Shown in pieces: positions 31,306 through 41,201 of a stretch of DNA of 64,000 nt. The stretch comes from Francisella orientalis FNO12 (lineage in GTDB: Bacteria; Pseudomonadota; Gammaproteobacteria; Francisellales; Francisellaceae). Position 1 is the first letter of the stretch. Each line of letters begins with the position of its first letter. Location of the stretch: NCBI RefSeq assembly GCF_001042525.2, contig NZ_CP011921.2:1612001-1676000 (forward strand), written 5' to 3'. The translations under genes were made by a program, and so were the position numbers. The notes under the pieces are model-generated. The model ran no database searches. It worked only from the letters and a program-made list of their open reading frames with translations, and was not told where the DNA came from.

Positions 31306-31916
31306 TTAAAAATTCCACTCAAAACCTGTCTTTAACATTTTTGAACCTTTATACTGAGCTCCATCAAACCCTGTAAACATATCCTTATTACTAGCCATTT
31401 CACCTGTTAGATTATATTGACCCTCTAAGAGTAATCCAAAATTATTAGATACATTATATTTAGCTCCAGTCCGGCTACTTGCAAAAGCAGCTATTCTAGA
31501 TCCTGTATCATAAGCAGAGTTAACATTATTTAATTGATAAGGATTAGCTCCGAGCACTGTACCGCCATAAAGTTCAAACTTATCATCCCACATTTTTTTA
31601 ACAAGCTTGGTTTCTTGTGTATAGAACGTAGTATCTTTAAGATCTCCCATAGATCCCTAAGCTACCAAATTAGTAGAGCTAGTATATGCATCAAAAACAA
31701 GACTATCAGTAAATTCAATAGCATTATCTGAGACACCTGAAAGAAACTCTGAAGCATTATCTCTATCTATCACATCATTACCACGCTCAGTACTTGGTCG
31801 ATTAAAAGCATCATTTGCTGTTATGTAATACTTACCAGTTTTTGGATCAAGCATATTATCAGAGTAACCCATAAAAAACTTAAGAACAATAGAGTGAAAA
31901 CTATCCTAACTTTCAT
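31306..31916 (-). pseudogene. Outer-membrane protein remnant
   Basis: A GGAGG site precedes an ATG at 31916 that starts a signal peptide (MKVRIVFTLLFLSF). The frame then slips in a T run into MGYSDNMLDPKTGKYYITAN, continues to an in-frame TAG at 31657-31659, and resumes as GSMGDLKDTTFYTQETKLV to a C-terminus ending FEWNF. The aromatic final Phe and the alternating pattern fit an outer-membrane beta-barrel. Signal peptide and body appear joined abruptly, so internal sequence has probably been lost. It may belong to a Francisella-specific porin-like family, but I cannot name it with confidence. Confidence 0.6.
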
Positions 31917-32050
31917 AGATAACAACCTCCTTCTCAAAAATTTAATATTATCATAATAGCGTTCAAATTAAAGTATGTTAAAAAAAGTTAATTAGACATT
32001 TATAAATCAAAAAGTTAAACTCAAGTTATGATTTATTGATTCTAATTTCA

Positions 32051-33259
32051 ATGCAAAAGCTTAAGTTATCATTAATACTGGTTGTCGGAATCAGTTTTTA
32101 CTGTTATGAGTTCTTCTTGAGAATACTCACTGGCGCATATCAAGAACAAATAGTTGGACACTTTAATATCTCAACTCATATTGGATTTTCTTTTTTAGTG
32201 TCTAGTTATAATATTACATATCTACTGATGCAAATACCTGCAGGAATATTACTTGATAGGTATGGTAGTAAAAAAGTACTAATTGGTGCTACGATTCTTT
32301 GTGGGATTGGTAATATTATTTTTGTCTCAGGGGGATATGAGTTAGCATTATTCGGTAGACTGTTAGTTGGACTGGGCTCTTCATTTGCATTTATTGGTGT
32401 TCTGAAGCTTACTTTAGAGAATTTTGAGTCAAAGTATTTCCCGATTATCACAAGTCTTGTTATATCTTTAGGTACTCTTGCAGCAGCATTTTCTCAAAAC
32501 ATAAGTGTAATTATCTCTCACTATGACACTTCTTGGATAAATATTTTTATCTATTCTGGTGTAATAGCTTTACCGTTAGCTATATTTTTTCAGCTTATAA
32601 TTTCGGATGAAAAATATTCTTCTGCTCTTATGCCCAAATTTAGTGAAATACTAAAAAGAGGTAAGCAACTAATAAAAAATAGTTTAATCTGGAAAAATGC
32701 AATGTGGGCAGGACTGCTATATACGCCTACAGTGATTTTAACATCGCAATATGGAGTACTATATTTCAAACAGTCTTATGGTTTTGATAGCATATATTCA
32801 ACAACCATGATAACCGCCATTTTTGTTGGATGGATTATTTTCTCTCCAATAATGACTCATCTATGTAATAAATTTAGCGGTAAAAAAATTATAACTATTT
32901 CAATAGCTGGGATTTTATTAGTATCTATCCTAATTAACGCACAATTATTCAAAAATTATGCAATTAGTATAGCATTCTTATTTGGAACTTTTTCAGCATC
33001 ACAAGTTCTAGTATGGTACTACTTTAATAAAATATGTCCGCCAAGTTTCGCTGCGGTTGGAATTACTATCACAAATATGCTCATAACGTTAGTCATAGAA
33101 ATTGGACAACTTAGTGCTGGACTCGCTATTGATAGTGGCGATCACTTTAATATAAGTGCAAATACAAGTATAACGATTGCTTTTGGCATTGTTCTAGCTT
33201 TAGCATTTATTATCATGATAAATATGCTCAAAAAATCAAAAATTACTCTTAAAGTTTAG
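32051..33259 (+). CDS. MFS transporter, Pht/Fpt-like
   Basis: The 402-residue protein has about twelve transmembrane segments and the MFS motif LLDRYGSKKV after NITYLLMQIPAGILL. It resembles the transporters at 29961 and 60577. The open frame extends back to a TTG at 32036. I prefer the ATG at 32051 (MQKLKLSL), which aligns with its neighbour. It is transcribed rightward, alone, towards the decayed opp genes. The substrate is unknown, with amino acids or other small nutrients likely from the group. Confidence 0.8.
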   Translation: MQKLKLSLILVVGISFYCYEFFLRILTGAYQEQIVGHFNISTHIGFSFLVSSYNITYLLMQIPAGILLDRYGSKKVLIGATILCGIGNIIFVSGGYELALFGRLLVGLGSSFAFIGVLKLTLENFESKYFPIITSLVISLGTLAAAFSQNISVIISHYDTSWINIFIYSGVIALPLAIFFQLIISDEKYSSALMPKFSEILKRGKQLIKNSLIWKNAMWAGLLYTPTVILTSQYGVLYFKQSYGFDSIYSTTMITAIFVGWIIFSPIMTHLCNKFSGKKIITISIAGILLVSILINAQLFKNYAISIAFLFGTFSASQVLVWYYFNKICPPSFAAVGITITNMLITLVIEIGQLSAGLAIDSGDHFNISANTSITIAFGIVLALAFIIMINMLKKSKITLKV

Positions 33260-34223
33260 ATATTATGACAAGCCACATAAACATCGTCCTTGATCGATAT
33301 TAAACTTGGATGCTCTTTCTTACAGATATCTGTAGCTATCTTACATCTTGTATGAAATGCACAACCTTTAGATGGATTAATAGGAGAAGGTAATTCTGAT
33401 TTTTCTATTTCAATTGTTCGTTGTCTAGCTAGTTGTGGATCTGCAATTGGAATAACATTTAGGAGTACTTTTGTATACAGATGCACAGGATTATTATAAA
33501 TACTTTGTTTAGGAGACACCTCAACCAAACTACCAAGATACATCACAAATAATCTATCAGAAATATGCTTAACTATACTCAAGTCGTGTGCAATAAATAA
33601 TATCGTAAGTTTAAAGTCTTTTTGTAGTTCTTTTAGAAGATTTACAACTTGTGCTTATATTTATACATCTAACGCACTAACTGGTTCATCACAGATAAGT
33701 AGCTTTGGCTCGCAAATTAATGCCCTTGCGATACCTATCCTTTGGCACTGACCTCCAGAAAACTCGTGTGGATAACGATACATCTGCGATTCATTAAGAC
33801 CAACTTTTTCATCATTTTAAGAACTTTTTCATCAACTTCTTTTTTACTCAGATTCTTATTAAAATTAATAAGAGGCTCTGCAATAATATTTCTGACTACC
33901 ATTCTTGGATTAAGACAAGCAAAAGGATCTTGGAAAATCATCTGAATATCCCTTCTTACACTTAACCACTGTTTATGTGATTTATACTTGTGTAGAGGGT
34001 GCTCACCTTTCCAAATAACCTCACCAGTAGTGATCTCGTTAGGCCCAATCAAGGCTCTTAATAGAGATGACTTACCACAGCCAGACTCACCAACTATACC
34101 GATAATCTCGCCTTCTTTGACATAGAAACTGACATCCTTTACAGCTGTAACTTTTGGGGTGATTTTGCCAGTGATTGTTTTTTATAGGAAATTCTACGGT
34201 GAGATTTTTGACTTCTAGAACAT
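33256..34223 (-). pseudogene. oppF: Oligopeptide ABC transporter ATPase OppF, decayed
   Basis: Walker A (GESGCGKSS), the Q-loop (MIFQDPFACLNPR), the signature [16 protein letters not shown], Walker B ([13 protein letters not shown]) and the C-terminal peptide-transport ATPase tail with CAFHTRC are all present, but not in one frame. The frame shifts at codon 2-3 (ATG at 34223), again near 34160 in an A run, and near 33810. Two TAA codons at 33661-33663 and 33655-33657 replace the expected Ser and Gln after SALDV. It cannot produce a working ATPase. Confidence 0.85.
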
Positions 34224-34227
34224 TCTT

Positions 34228-34946
34228 CTATTTATACTCCTTAACAAGATGGCACGCTGTACGTTGATCTGCATATGACATCAATTCTGGATTAATATCT
34301 CTGCATATATCTATAGCAAAATCACATCTTGTAACAAATGGACAACCTTTTGGCATATTATGAATATTTGGCGTTTCACCAGGAATAGTCTGTAATATAT
34401 CAACATCCCTTGTAATGCTAGGCATTGTATTTAGCAGACCTTTTGTATACGGATATTACGCATTTACAAAGATATTATCTACTGTACCCTGCTCCATAAT
34501 ATTGCCACAATACATAACCATTACATCATGACAAATCTCAGCTACCACACCCAAATCATAAGTAATAAATAACATCAACATGTGAAATTCTTTTTGCAAA
34601 TTAGACAATAACAGTAAAATCCGACATTGAACTGTAACATCTAGAGCTGTAGTAGGCTCATCAGCAATTAGTATTTCAGGTGAATAAAGTAGTACCATAG
34701 CAATTATAACTCTTTGGCGCATACCCCCAGAAAACTCATGTTGATATAATTTAAGCCTATTCTTTGCATCTGGAATTTGCACTGCATCCAACATCTCTAG
34801 GACTTTTTTAGTTGTATCTTTGTGAGACATACCCTTATGTATTGTTAAAGGCTCCAAAAGCTGATATCTCTGACAGCAGAAAATATACCATCATCAGTCT
34901 TAAATCCGACATTTAAATCTTTAATCTGAAGTGCTAAATCTTTCAT
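34228..34946 (-). pseudogene. oppD: Oligopeptide ABC transporter ATPase OppD, decayed
   Basis: The start MKDLALQIKDLNVGF (34946) runs into VRDISF and then jumps directly to EPLTIHKGMSHKDTTKKVLE, so Walker A through the Q-loop is deleted. The signature EFSGGMRQRVIIAM and Walker B ILIADEPTTALDV survive, with ITYDLG where the switch His (AHDLG) is expected. A TAA at 34456-34458 interrupts before YPYTKGLLNTMPS. The C-terminal CPFVTRC cluster remains. It lies next to oppF and oppC. Confidence 0.85.
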
Positions 34947-34949
34947 TAT

Positions 34950-35505
34950 CTATCTCTTACTCTTTGGATCTAGTGCTTGTCTCATTGCATTACCAACGAA
35001 ATTTAGAGCTAGAAGTGTTATAGTTAAAAAAGCAGCTAGATAGACTAATAACCACCAATATCCCATAGTTATATATGACGCTCCGTCACTTATCATCTCA
35101 CCCCAATCTGTCATTGGTGGTTGCACACCAAGCCCTAAGAAACTTAAAAAAAGCTGATAACATAAGCACTGTAGGAATTGTCAAAGTGATATATACAATA
35201 ATAATCCCAATGAGGTTTCTGATAATATGCTTAGTGACAATCTTACGATTAGTAAGATCACTAACTTTGGCAGCTTCAACAAATTCTTTATGTCTAAGTG
35301 CAATAGTTTGCCCACGCACAACTCTAGCCACATCAAGCCAAGATACCACACCGATTGCAACAAATATAAGTATAAAGTTTCTACCAAATAATGTGACTAG
35401 CAATATTGCAAAAAATAAAAATGGTAACTCATACAAAGCATCTACAATTCTCATCATAAACCCATCTATTTTACCTCCAATGAAGCCTGCGAAAGCATTG
35501 GTGCT
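34950..35505 (-). pseudogene. oppC: Oligopeptide permease OppC, truncated and frameshifted
   Basis: The C-terminal half of an OppC permease is recognisable: FIGGKIDGFMMRIVDALYELP, the EAA-like loop HKEFVEAAKVSDLTNRKIV, then LSAFF. After a frameshift in a T run near 35145 it continues as SFLGLGVQPPMTDWGEMI to the end LDPKSKR. The N-terminal half is missing. Upstream the sequence passes straight into oppA, showing a deletion that also took oppB. Confidence 0.85.
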
Positions 35506-36388
35506 GGTTGAAATTGATTATTTGTGAAATTTTCTTTATACTATTCCGCTGTATTAGCAGGGAGTGTATTATAAGGTGAGACTTTCTCCTCCAGCTTTAT
35601 AATTCTCCAAATCGCTAGTAACATCATTAATTATTAGATATTTTACCGAATCAATACTTACATTTTTAGCATCCCAGTAATTAGGAGACTTCTCTGCCAA
35701 AGCATAACCATTATGCACCCATTTTATTAGCTTATATGCGCCATTACTTATGATTGTATCAGGCTTTACCGCCCAAGAGTCACCATACTTATCTATTGCC
35801 TTTTTATTCACCGGGAAAAATACATATATAGTAAGAGAGTCTAAAAATGTTGGATTAGGTTCTGTGAGTTTGATCTGTAGAGCATATTTATCTAGGGCTT
35901 TTACTCCGAGTGACTCTGGAGACTTTTTGCCTGCCTGAATAGCTACAGCATTTACAATCGGGTTAAAATATGAAGCATAAGCACGTGTTAAAGTCTCTAG
36001 TGTTACAGATCTTCTGTATGAGTAGACATAGTCATCTGCTGTCACAGGATCACCATTAGTCCATTTAGCATCCTTTCTTAGATAGAACGTATAAGTCTTA
36101 CCATCTTTGGATATCTTCCAACTAGATGCCCCGTTGGAATAACCTCTGACTTCTGATTATAATCAACCAAACCTTCAAAAATATCCTCAATTACTCTACT
36201 CGAACTATTATCAGAAGATTGTTGTGGATCAATTGATGGCATATCAGAGCCTATATTTACAACTAGTTGATTATTATCCTTTGTTGATTGTCCAGATAAG
36301 GATCAGAATTTTTATCCAAATCATTTGAATAACTAGCTAAAATAAGCACACTAACCAAAGATGGGAGTATTAATGTCTTCTTGAACAT
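35506..36388 (-). pseudogene. oppA: Oligopeptide-binding lipoprotein OppA, truncated
   Basis: It starts at 36388 as MFKKTLILPSLVSVLILASY, where a lipobox LAS-Cys would be expected but Tyr is found. The SBP_bac_5 body follows in shifting frames: PSIDPQQSSDN, IFEGLVDYN, then WKISKDGKTYTFYLRKDAKW, DPVTADDYVYSYRR, YKLIKWVHNGYALAEKSPNYW. Frameshifts occur near 36290, 36130 and 35590, and a stop follows ANTAE. The C-terminal half is absent, replaced by oppC sequence. Confidence 0.85.
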
Positions 36389-36475
36389 AATCTAATATGA
36401 AAAATGTTAATTATTTCAATCTAAACTATCAATTTTTAAAACGCAATGATTATACATACTAGGATTGTATATTTT

Positions 36476-38704
36476 TTAAACCTTAACAAGATTAGCAATA
36501 TCTACCAATAAAATCTTCTGACCGACATCTACACCAAAGTCTACAGTATAAAACTCTTTTGAACCTTGAGATTGTGCTTTGATAAAAATTCCTTTACCAA
36601 AAACTTTATGGAACACCTTGTCTCCTTTTTTGAACTTATTACCTTTCGTATCATTTGACTTAAGAAAGTCAAAAGGAGATACTCCAAAATTTGATTTTTG
36701 TTTTAACTTTGGTTTATTTTGAGATCCTACAGTTAGTTTACCCTCATTAATACGTTCAGAGTCTATTTCCATAAGAAAGCGTGATTTGACTTGGAAACTA
36801 CTTCTGCCAAAGATATTACGCACTTGAGCATAGCTAATAGTTAGAGCCTTCATAGCTCTTGTAATGGCCACATAAAATAAACGTCTCTCTTCAGCCAACT
36901 TTTCTTGAACTTTTTTAGATTCAGCACTAGTATATGCTTCTTCAGCATTAATAATCGAGTTAGGAGGAAATACTCCTTCTTCTGCCGCCACTAAGAAGAC
37001 ATAGCGAAACTCTAAACCTTTTGATGCGTGTATTGTCATTAACTGAACACTATCTGTATTTTCATCAGCTTGCATCTCACCAGCTTCTAGCACCGCAAAA
37101 GACAAAAAGTCTTGTAGTATATCAGTATTATCATCAAGTAGCTCTATCTGCGGTTCAAAATCTTTAGCCGCACTTATCAACTCTTTTAAGTTATTAATTT
37201 TTTGATGGTCTTTTTCAGTATCCTTCTCTTCGTATGACGCCAATAAACCACTTTCGTTGATTACCATTTCAAGAAGCTTATCTAAACTTAAGTCATTTAT
37301 TTGTGATGAAATAGTATTTATAAGCTCTATAAACTTTAATAGAAGAGATGCTGTTCTTTTTGTTACAATTTCCTTTTGGACAATATCTATAGTAGCTTGC
37401 CAATATGAGACATTATTAATCTGTGAGAAATTTCTAATTGTATCTAAGGTTTTGTTGCCAATCCCTCGTGTTGGTGTATTAATAATTCTCTCAAATGCTA
37501 AGTTATCATTACTTGTAACAGCTAATCTTAAATATGCTAAGGCGTCCTTGACTTCAGCTCGATCAAAGAAACGAAAACCTCCATAAATCCTATAAGGTAT
37601 ACTTGCATAAATACAACTCTCCTCAAGGACACGCGACAAGTAGTTTGAACGATATAAAATTGCTATATCAGAATAGTTAACTCCTGTATCATGTAATTGG
37701 CGAATTTTATCTATAATATATTTAGCTTCATCACGCTCATTAACTGCACAATATACTTCAACTTTTTCGCCATCTTCAGCAGCAGACCATAGCTCTTTTG
37801 ACATTCTATTATCATTATTTTTGATTACAGAATTAGCTACTTTCAGAATATTCTTCGTTGAACGATAGTTTTGTTCTAATTTTATAATTTCAACATCATT
37901 TAGATCTGCGACATATTTATGAATATTATCAACAACGGCACCACGCCAACCATATATTGACTGATCATCATCACCAACTGCCATCATATAGTTATTATCT
38001 GTAACAAGTAACTTCAACCACATATATTGGACTTGGTTAGTATCCTGAAACTCATCTATCAAAATATATCTAAATAATCTCTGATAGTATTCTCTAAGCT
38101 GTTGATTAAGAGAAAACAGCTCATATAAATACAAAAGTAAATCAGCAAAATCTAAAGCATTATCTAACTGCAACCTCTCTTCATAAGCAATATAGATATG
38201 AGCATAATTAATATCATACTGCTTTGTTAATTTGTTACTACGAACAGCCTTGTCTTTTTGCTTATTAATAAAATTTTGCAATAATTTTGGTAGATACTTT
38301 TTATCATCAAGATCTAAACTTTTAATTACTTTTTTGATTAATTGAGCCTGCTCATCTTGATCAAGAATTCTAAAGTTCTTATCTAGGCCTAATTCATGAG
38401 CATGCTTACGTAATAACCTATGAGCAATACCATGAAAAGTACCTATCCACATACCAAAAGTTGAAATCCCAAGCATCTTCTCAACTCGATGTTGGATTTC
38501 TTTAGCGGCTTTGTTTGTAAATGTTACAGCTAGAATATTTTCTACAGATACTCCTTTATCACGACAGAGATATGCTATGCGAGAAGTTAAAACTTTTGTT
38601 TTGCCACTACCCGCTCCAGCAAGTATCAAAGAATTACGATCCTCTAGCAAGGCCGCTTTTTTTTGTTGGGGATTTAACCCTGAAAGAAAGTCTTTATTAG
38701 ACAT
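36476..38704 (-). CDS. uvrD: DNA helicase II (UvrD/PcrA family)
   Basis: The 742-residue SF1A helicase shows NPQQKKAA (Q motif), LAGAGSGKT (Walker A), TFTNKAA, ILIDEFQDTN (Walker B), VGDDDQSIYGWRGA, LEQNYRS, IHASKGLEF and RRLFYVAITRA. A C-terminal Tudor-like tail (KGDKVFHKVFGKG to VDIANLVKV) is retained. It unwinds DNA in nucleotide excision and mismatch repair. The frame begins with a TTG at 38713; the ATG at 38704 (MSNKDFL) is more plausible. It is leftward, with ftsY 84 bases upstream. Confidence 0.95.
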   Translation of the reverse strand: MSNKDFLSGLNPQQKKAALLEDRNSLILAGAGSGKTKVLTSRIAYLCRDKGVSVENILAVTFTNKAAKEIQHRVEKMLGISTFGMWIGTFHGIAHRLLRKHAHELGLDKNFRILDQDEQAQLIKKVIKSLDLDDKKYLPKLLQNFINKQKDKAVRSNKLTKQYDINYAHIYIAYEERLQLDNALDFADLLLYLYELFSLNQQLREYYQRLFRYILIDEFQDTNQVQYMWLKLLVTDNNYMMAVGDDDQSIYGWRGAVVDNIHKYVADLNDVEIIKLEQNYRSTKNILKVANSVIKNNDNRMSKELWSAAEDGEKVEVYCAVNERDEAKYIIDKIRQLHDTGVNYSDIAILYRSNYLSRVLEESCIYASIPYRIYGGFRFFDRAEVKDALAYLRLAVTSNDNLAFERIINTPTRGIGNKTLDTIRNFSQINNVSYWQATIDIVQKEIVTKRTASLLLKFIELINTISSQINDLSLDKLLEMVINESGLLASYEEKDTEKDHQKINNLKELISAAKDFEPQIELLDDNTDILQDFLSFAVLEAGEMQADENTDSVQLMTIHASKGLEFRYVFLVAAEEGVFPPNSIINAEEAYTSAESKKVQEKLAEERRLFYVAITRAMKALTISYAQVRNIFGRSSFQVKSRFLMEIDSERINEGKLTVGSQNKPKLKQKSNFGVSPFDFLKSNDTKGNKFKKGDKVFHKVFGKGIFIKAQSQGSKEFYTVDFGVDVGQKILLVDIANLVKV

Positions 38705-38788
38705 TAAAATCAATATTTTATATAACTAGATAAACAATATTTTAACAAAAAATATTCTACTAATGTGAAGTTTCAATAACTAAACTTA

Positions 38789-39790
38789 CTACTGTTGTGA
38801 GTTAGAGCTAAATAATGCGCTTGTGAAGTTTTTTGCGTTAAATACTTGTAAGTCATCAATTTTCTCACCAACACCAATAAATCTAAGTGGAAATCCCATT
38901 TTCTTAGCTATTGAGAAGACTATCCCACCTTTTGCAGTACCATCAAGTTTAGTGATTGTTATACCCGTTAGGTTAACAATCTCATTAAATGCCTCAGCCT
39001 GACTAAGAGCATTACCACCAGTCGTAGCATCTACAACAAGCATTGTTTCATGAGGCGCAGAATCATCTACTTTTTTGATTACCTTAACAACTTTTTTTAG
39101 TTCTTGCATCAGATTGTCTTTATTATGTAAGCGTCCCGCAGTATCTGCTATTACGACGTCGATACCTCTAGATTTTGCAGAGCTTATAGCATCATAAATA
39201 ACTGACGCGCTATCAGCTCCTTCTTTTTGATAGACAACTTGCGTATTATTTCTATCGCCCCATTCTCGAAGCTGCTCAACTGCTGCTGCACGGAAAGTAT
39301 CTCCAGCTGCTAATATCACTGATTTACCTTCAGACTGTAGTTTTTTGGTAAGCTTACCTATAGTTGTTGTTTTACCTACACCATTTACACCGACAATAAG
39401 TATTACATAAGGAGTATTTTCATGACTAATCTGCAATGGTTTCTGACACGGCAAAATAATTTCTGTCAGTTTATCTTGTATTATTTCATTAAGCTTATCT
39501 GCTGTTTGAAGTTCATTTCTCGCAACTTTCCCGCGTAAGTATTCAATAATTTCATCAGTTGCTTCAACACCAACATCAGAGGTTAAAAGTTGCATTTCGA
39601 TACCTTCTAAGAGCTCTTCATCGACCACCTTTTGACCCATAAGAATGGTGCTTAAGCCACTTCCAAACTTACTTGCTGTCTTTGATAGACCTGATTGAAG
39701 TCTTGAAAATAGTCCTTTTTTATTATCTTGTTCCTGAACTCTTTCTATCTCAGAAGATGATTGAGTTTCTTTCTTTTTTTTAAAAAACAT
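38789..39790 (-). CDS. ftsY: Signal recognition particle receptor FtsY
   Basis: The 333-residue protein has a short charged N-terminal region (MFFKKKKETQSSSEIERVQ) and an NG GTPase domain: GVNGVGKTTTIGKL, GDTFRAAAVEQL, VIADTAGRL, TKLDGTAKGG and IGVGEKIDDL. It docks SRP-ribosome complexes to the SecYEG membrane site. The acidic A domain is much shorter than in E. coli. ATG at 39790 is preferred over the GTG codon just before it. It follows the FimV-like gene by 34 bases. Confidence 0.95.
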   Translation of the reverse strand: MFFKKKKETQSSSEIERVQEQDNKKGLFSRLQSGLSKTASKFGSGLSTILMGQKVVDEELLEGIEMQLLTSDVGVEATDEIIEYLRGKVARNELQTADKLNEIIQDKLTEIILPCQKPLQISHENTPYVILIVGVNGVGKTTTIGKLTKKLQSEGKSVILAAGDTFRAAAVEQLREWGDRNNTQVVYQKEGADSASVIYDAISSAKSRGIDVVIADTAGRLHNKDNLMQELKKVVKVIKKVDDSAPHETMLVVDATTGGNALSQAEAFNEIVNLTGITITKLDGTAKGGIVFSIAKKMGFPLRFIGVGEKIDDLQVFNAKNFTSALFSSNSQQ

Positions 39791-39824
39791 CACTATACTC
39801 TAAAAAAATTATTATAAAATTTGA

Positions 39825-41126
39825 CTACTCAAAATACTTATCTCTAAGCTTTGCTATTTTTTGATGTAAAGGATCAAACATGCTCACAATATTTTTAGAT
39901 TTGATAAAGTGAACCTCTCCTTCAAAAGCAATCTCGTCGCCTGCTTGAGCATAAACTTCTAAAAGCTTATAACGCAAATCAATATTATTAGGATTTTTCT
40001 CTAAAGAATCTTGAATCGTTATACTTGCTTCAACATACTTTTCACTATCTAAAAATTGCTCAACAAGCTCATTTACATATTGTAGCTCTTGCTCAGCTTG
40101 TTCTTTAGCATCTATCTCTTGAATTTCTGAATCACCACCATTACTTAAAAGTGATTCATCAGTACTAGTTTCAAACACAACTCCTCGCTCTGTTTTAACT
40201 ATAATATTATTATCTCTATCCGCGTATAAATCATTTGCAATTTCAGCGAACTCATCACCTTCATTGATATCTAAATTATCTTGATTATTATTTTCAGAAT
40301 CCTCTAGATTAACCTCTGCTTGAGCACCAGAATTAGCCTTGTTAGCATTATTGAAAAAGTCAAATTCTTCCCGAGGGCTATCATGAGATCTTCGAAAGCT
40401 ATAAAACTCATTGCCTGACACAACAGGAGAAATACGTGACATCAAATGATCACGTTTCTTTCTTGATATGATTTCAAGCTCTTGCTCTTTTTTTGTACTT
40501 CTTGTTTCCCAAAATCTTCTACCAACAATAATAACTACTGCTAAAACTACAACATAAACTATAAATTTAAATAAAGATCCTAAAAACGAGAACGAACTTT
40601 CCTCATGAGACTCATTTTCTTGAATATCTGTTGGATTTATTTGGCTATCTAAATTACTCTTATATGATTGCTGAGTATTTTCTTCTCCAGGGATCAAAGT
40701 TGGAATTTTATCTTCACTTAATACATTTGGAGTTGAAGAACTATCAGACTCAGTATCGCTTGAAACCATTGTTTGATCACCAAGCTTAGGAGTAGTTGAC
40801 ACAGAAGAAGGCTGATTATATGAGCCTTGAATCATCTGGTTTCTTGTTAAAGTTAGACCATCCTCAACTTCGCCTTTTGTAGTAGGAATCGCTAGTTTAT
40901 CACCAATTTTAATTCTATTATCAACAATTCCTAGAATTTCTGACTTATTTATGCCTTTCATTGCATCTGTTAATTCCGAAGTACTTACACCACTTATTGA
41001 ATGACTTTTGGCTATCTTATATAGATAGTCATTTGACTTGACTGTGTATATTTCCATTGCAAAAACTGGCATTGCCATAGCTAATGCACATCCAACAGCA
41101 ATAACCTTATTGATACCCTTAAACAT
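39825..41126 (-). CDS. fimV: FimV-like LysM/TPR membrane protein
   Basis: The 433-residue protein has a signal peptide (cleavage likely after VFA at 23), a LysM-like periplasmic module (about 25-82, YTVKSNDYLYKIAKSHSIS to DKLAIP), a Ser/Thr/Asn-rich linker, one transmembrane helix (about 185-202), an acidic cytoplasmic region and a C-terminal TPR-like FimV domain (ASITIQDSLEKNPNNIDLRYKLL). FimV proteins organise cell poles and type IV pili in Pseudomonas. The domain order matches, though it is far shorter than FimV. It has its own promoter. Confidence 0.8.
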   Translation of the reverse strand: MFKGINKVIAVGCALAMAMPVFAMEIYTVKSNDYLYKIAKSHSISGVSTSELTDAMKGINKSEILGIVDNRIKIGDKLAIPTTKGEVEDGLTLTRNQMIQGSYNQPSSVSTTPKLGDQTMVSSDTESDSSSTPNVLSEDKIPTLIPGEENTQQSYKSNLDSQINPTDIQENESHEESSFSFLGSLFKFIVYVVVLAVVIIVGRRFWETRSTKKEQELEIISRKKRDHLMSRISPVVSGNEFYSFRRSHDSPREEFDFFNNANKANSGAQAEVNLEDSENNNQDNLDINEGDEFAEIANDLYADRDNNIIVKTERGVVFETSTDESLLSNGGDSEIQEIDAKEQAEQELQYVNELVEQFLDSEKYVEASITIQDSLEKNPNNIDLRYKLLEVYAQAGDEIAFEGEVHFIKSKNIVSMFDPLHQKIAKLRDKYFE

Positions 41127-41163
41127 CTAGCACCTTAATAGAATAATGAATAAATACTTAAAA

Positions 41164-41172
41164 ATTATAGCA
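41164..41172 (-). promoter_or_regulatory. Extended -10 promoter for the fimV-like gene
   Basis: The minus strand reads TGCTATAAT, a perfect -10 with the TGN extension, 38 bases before the ATG. The -35 region is weak (TTTTTA). Confidence 0.5.
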
Positions 41173-41201
41173 CATTTTTTCCACTTAAAAAGTATATGAT
41201 T

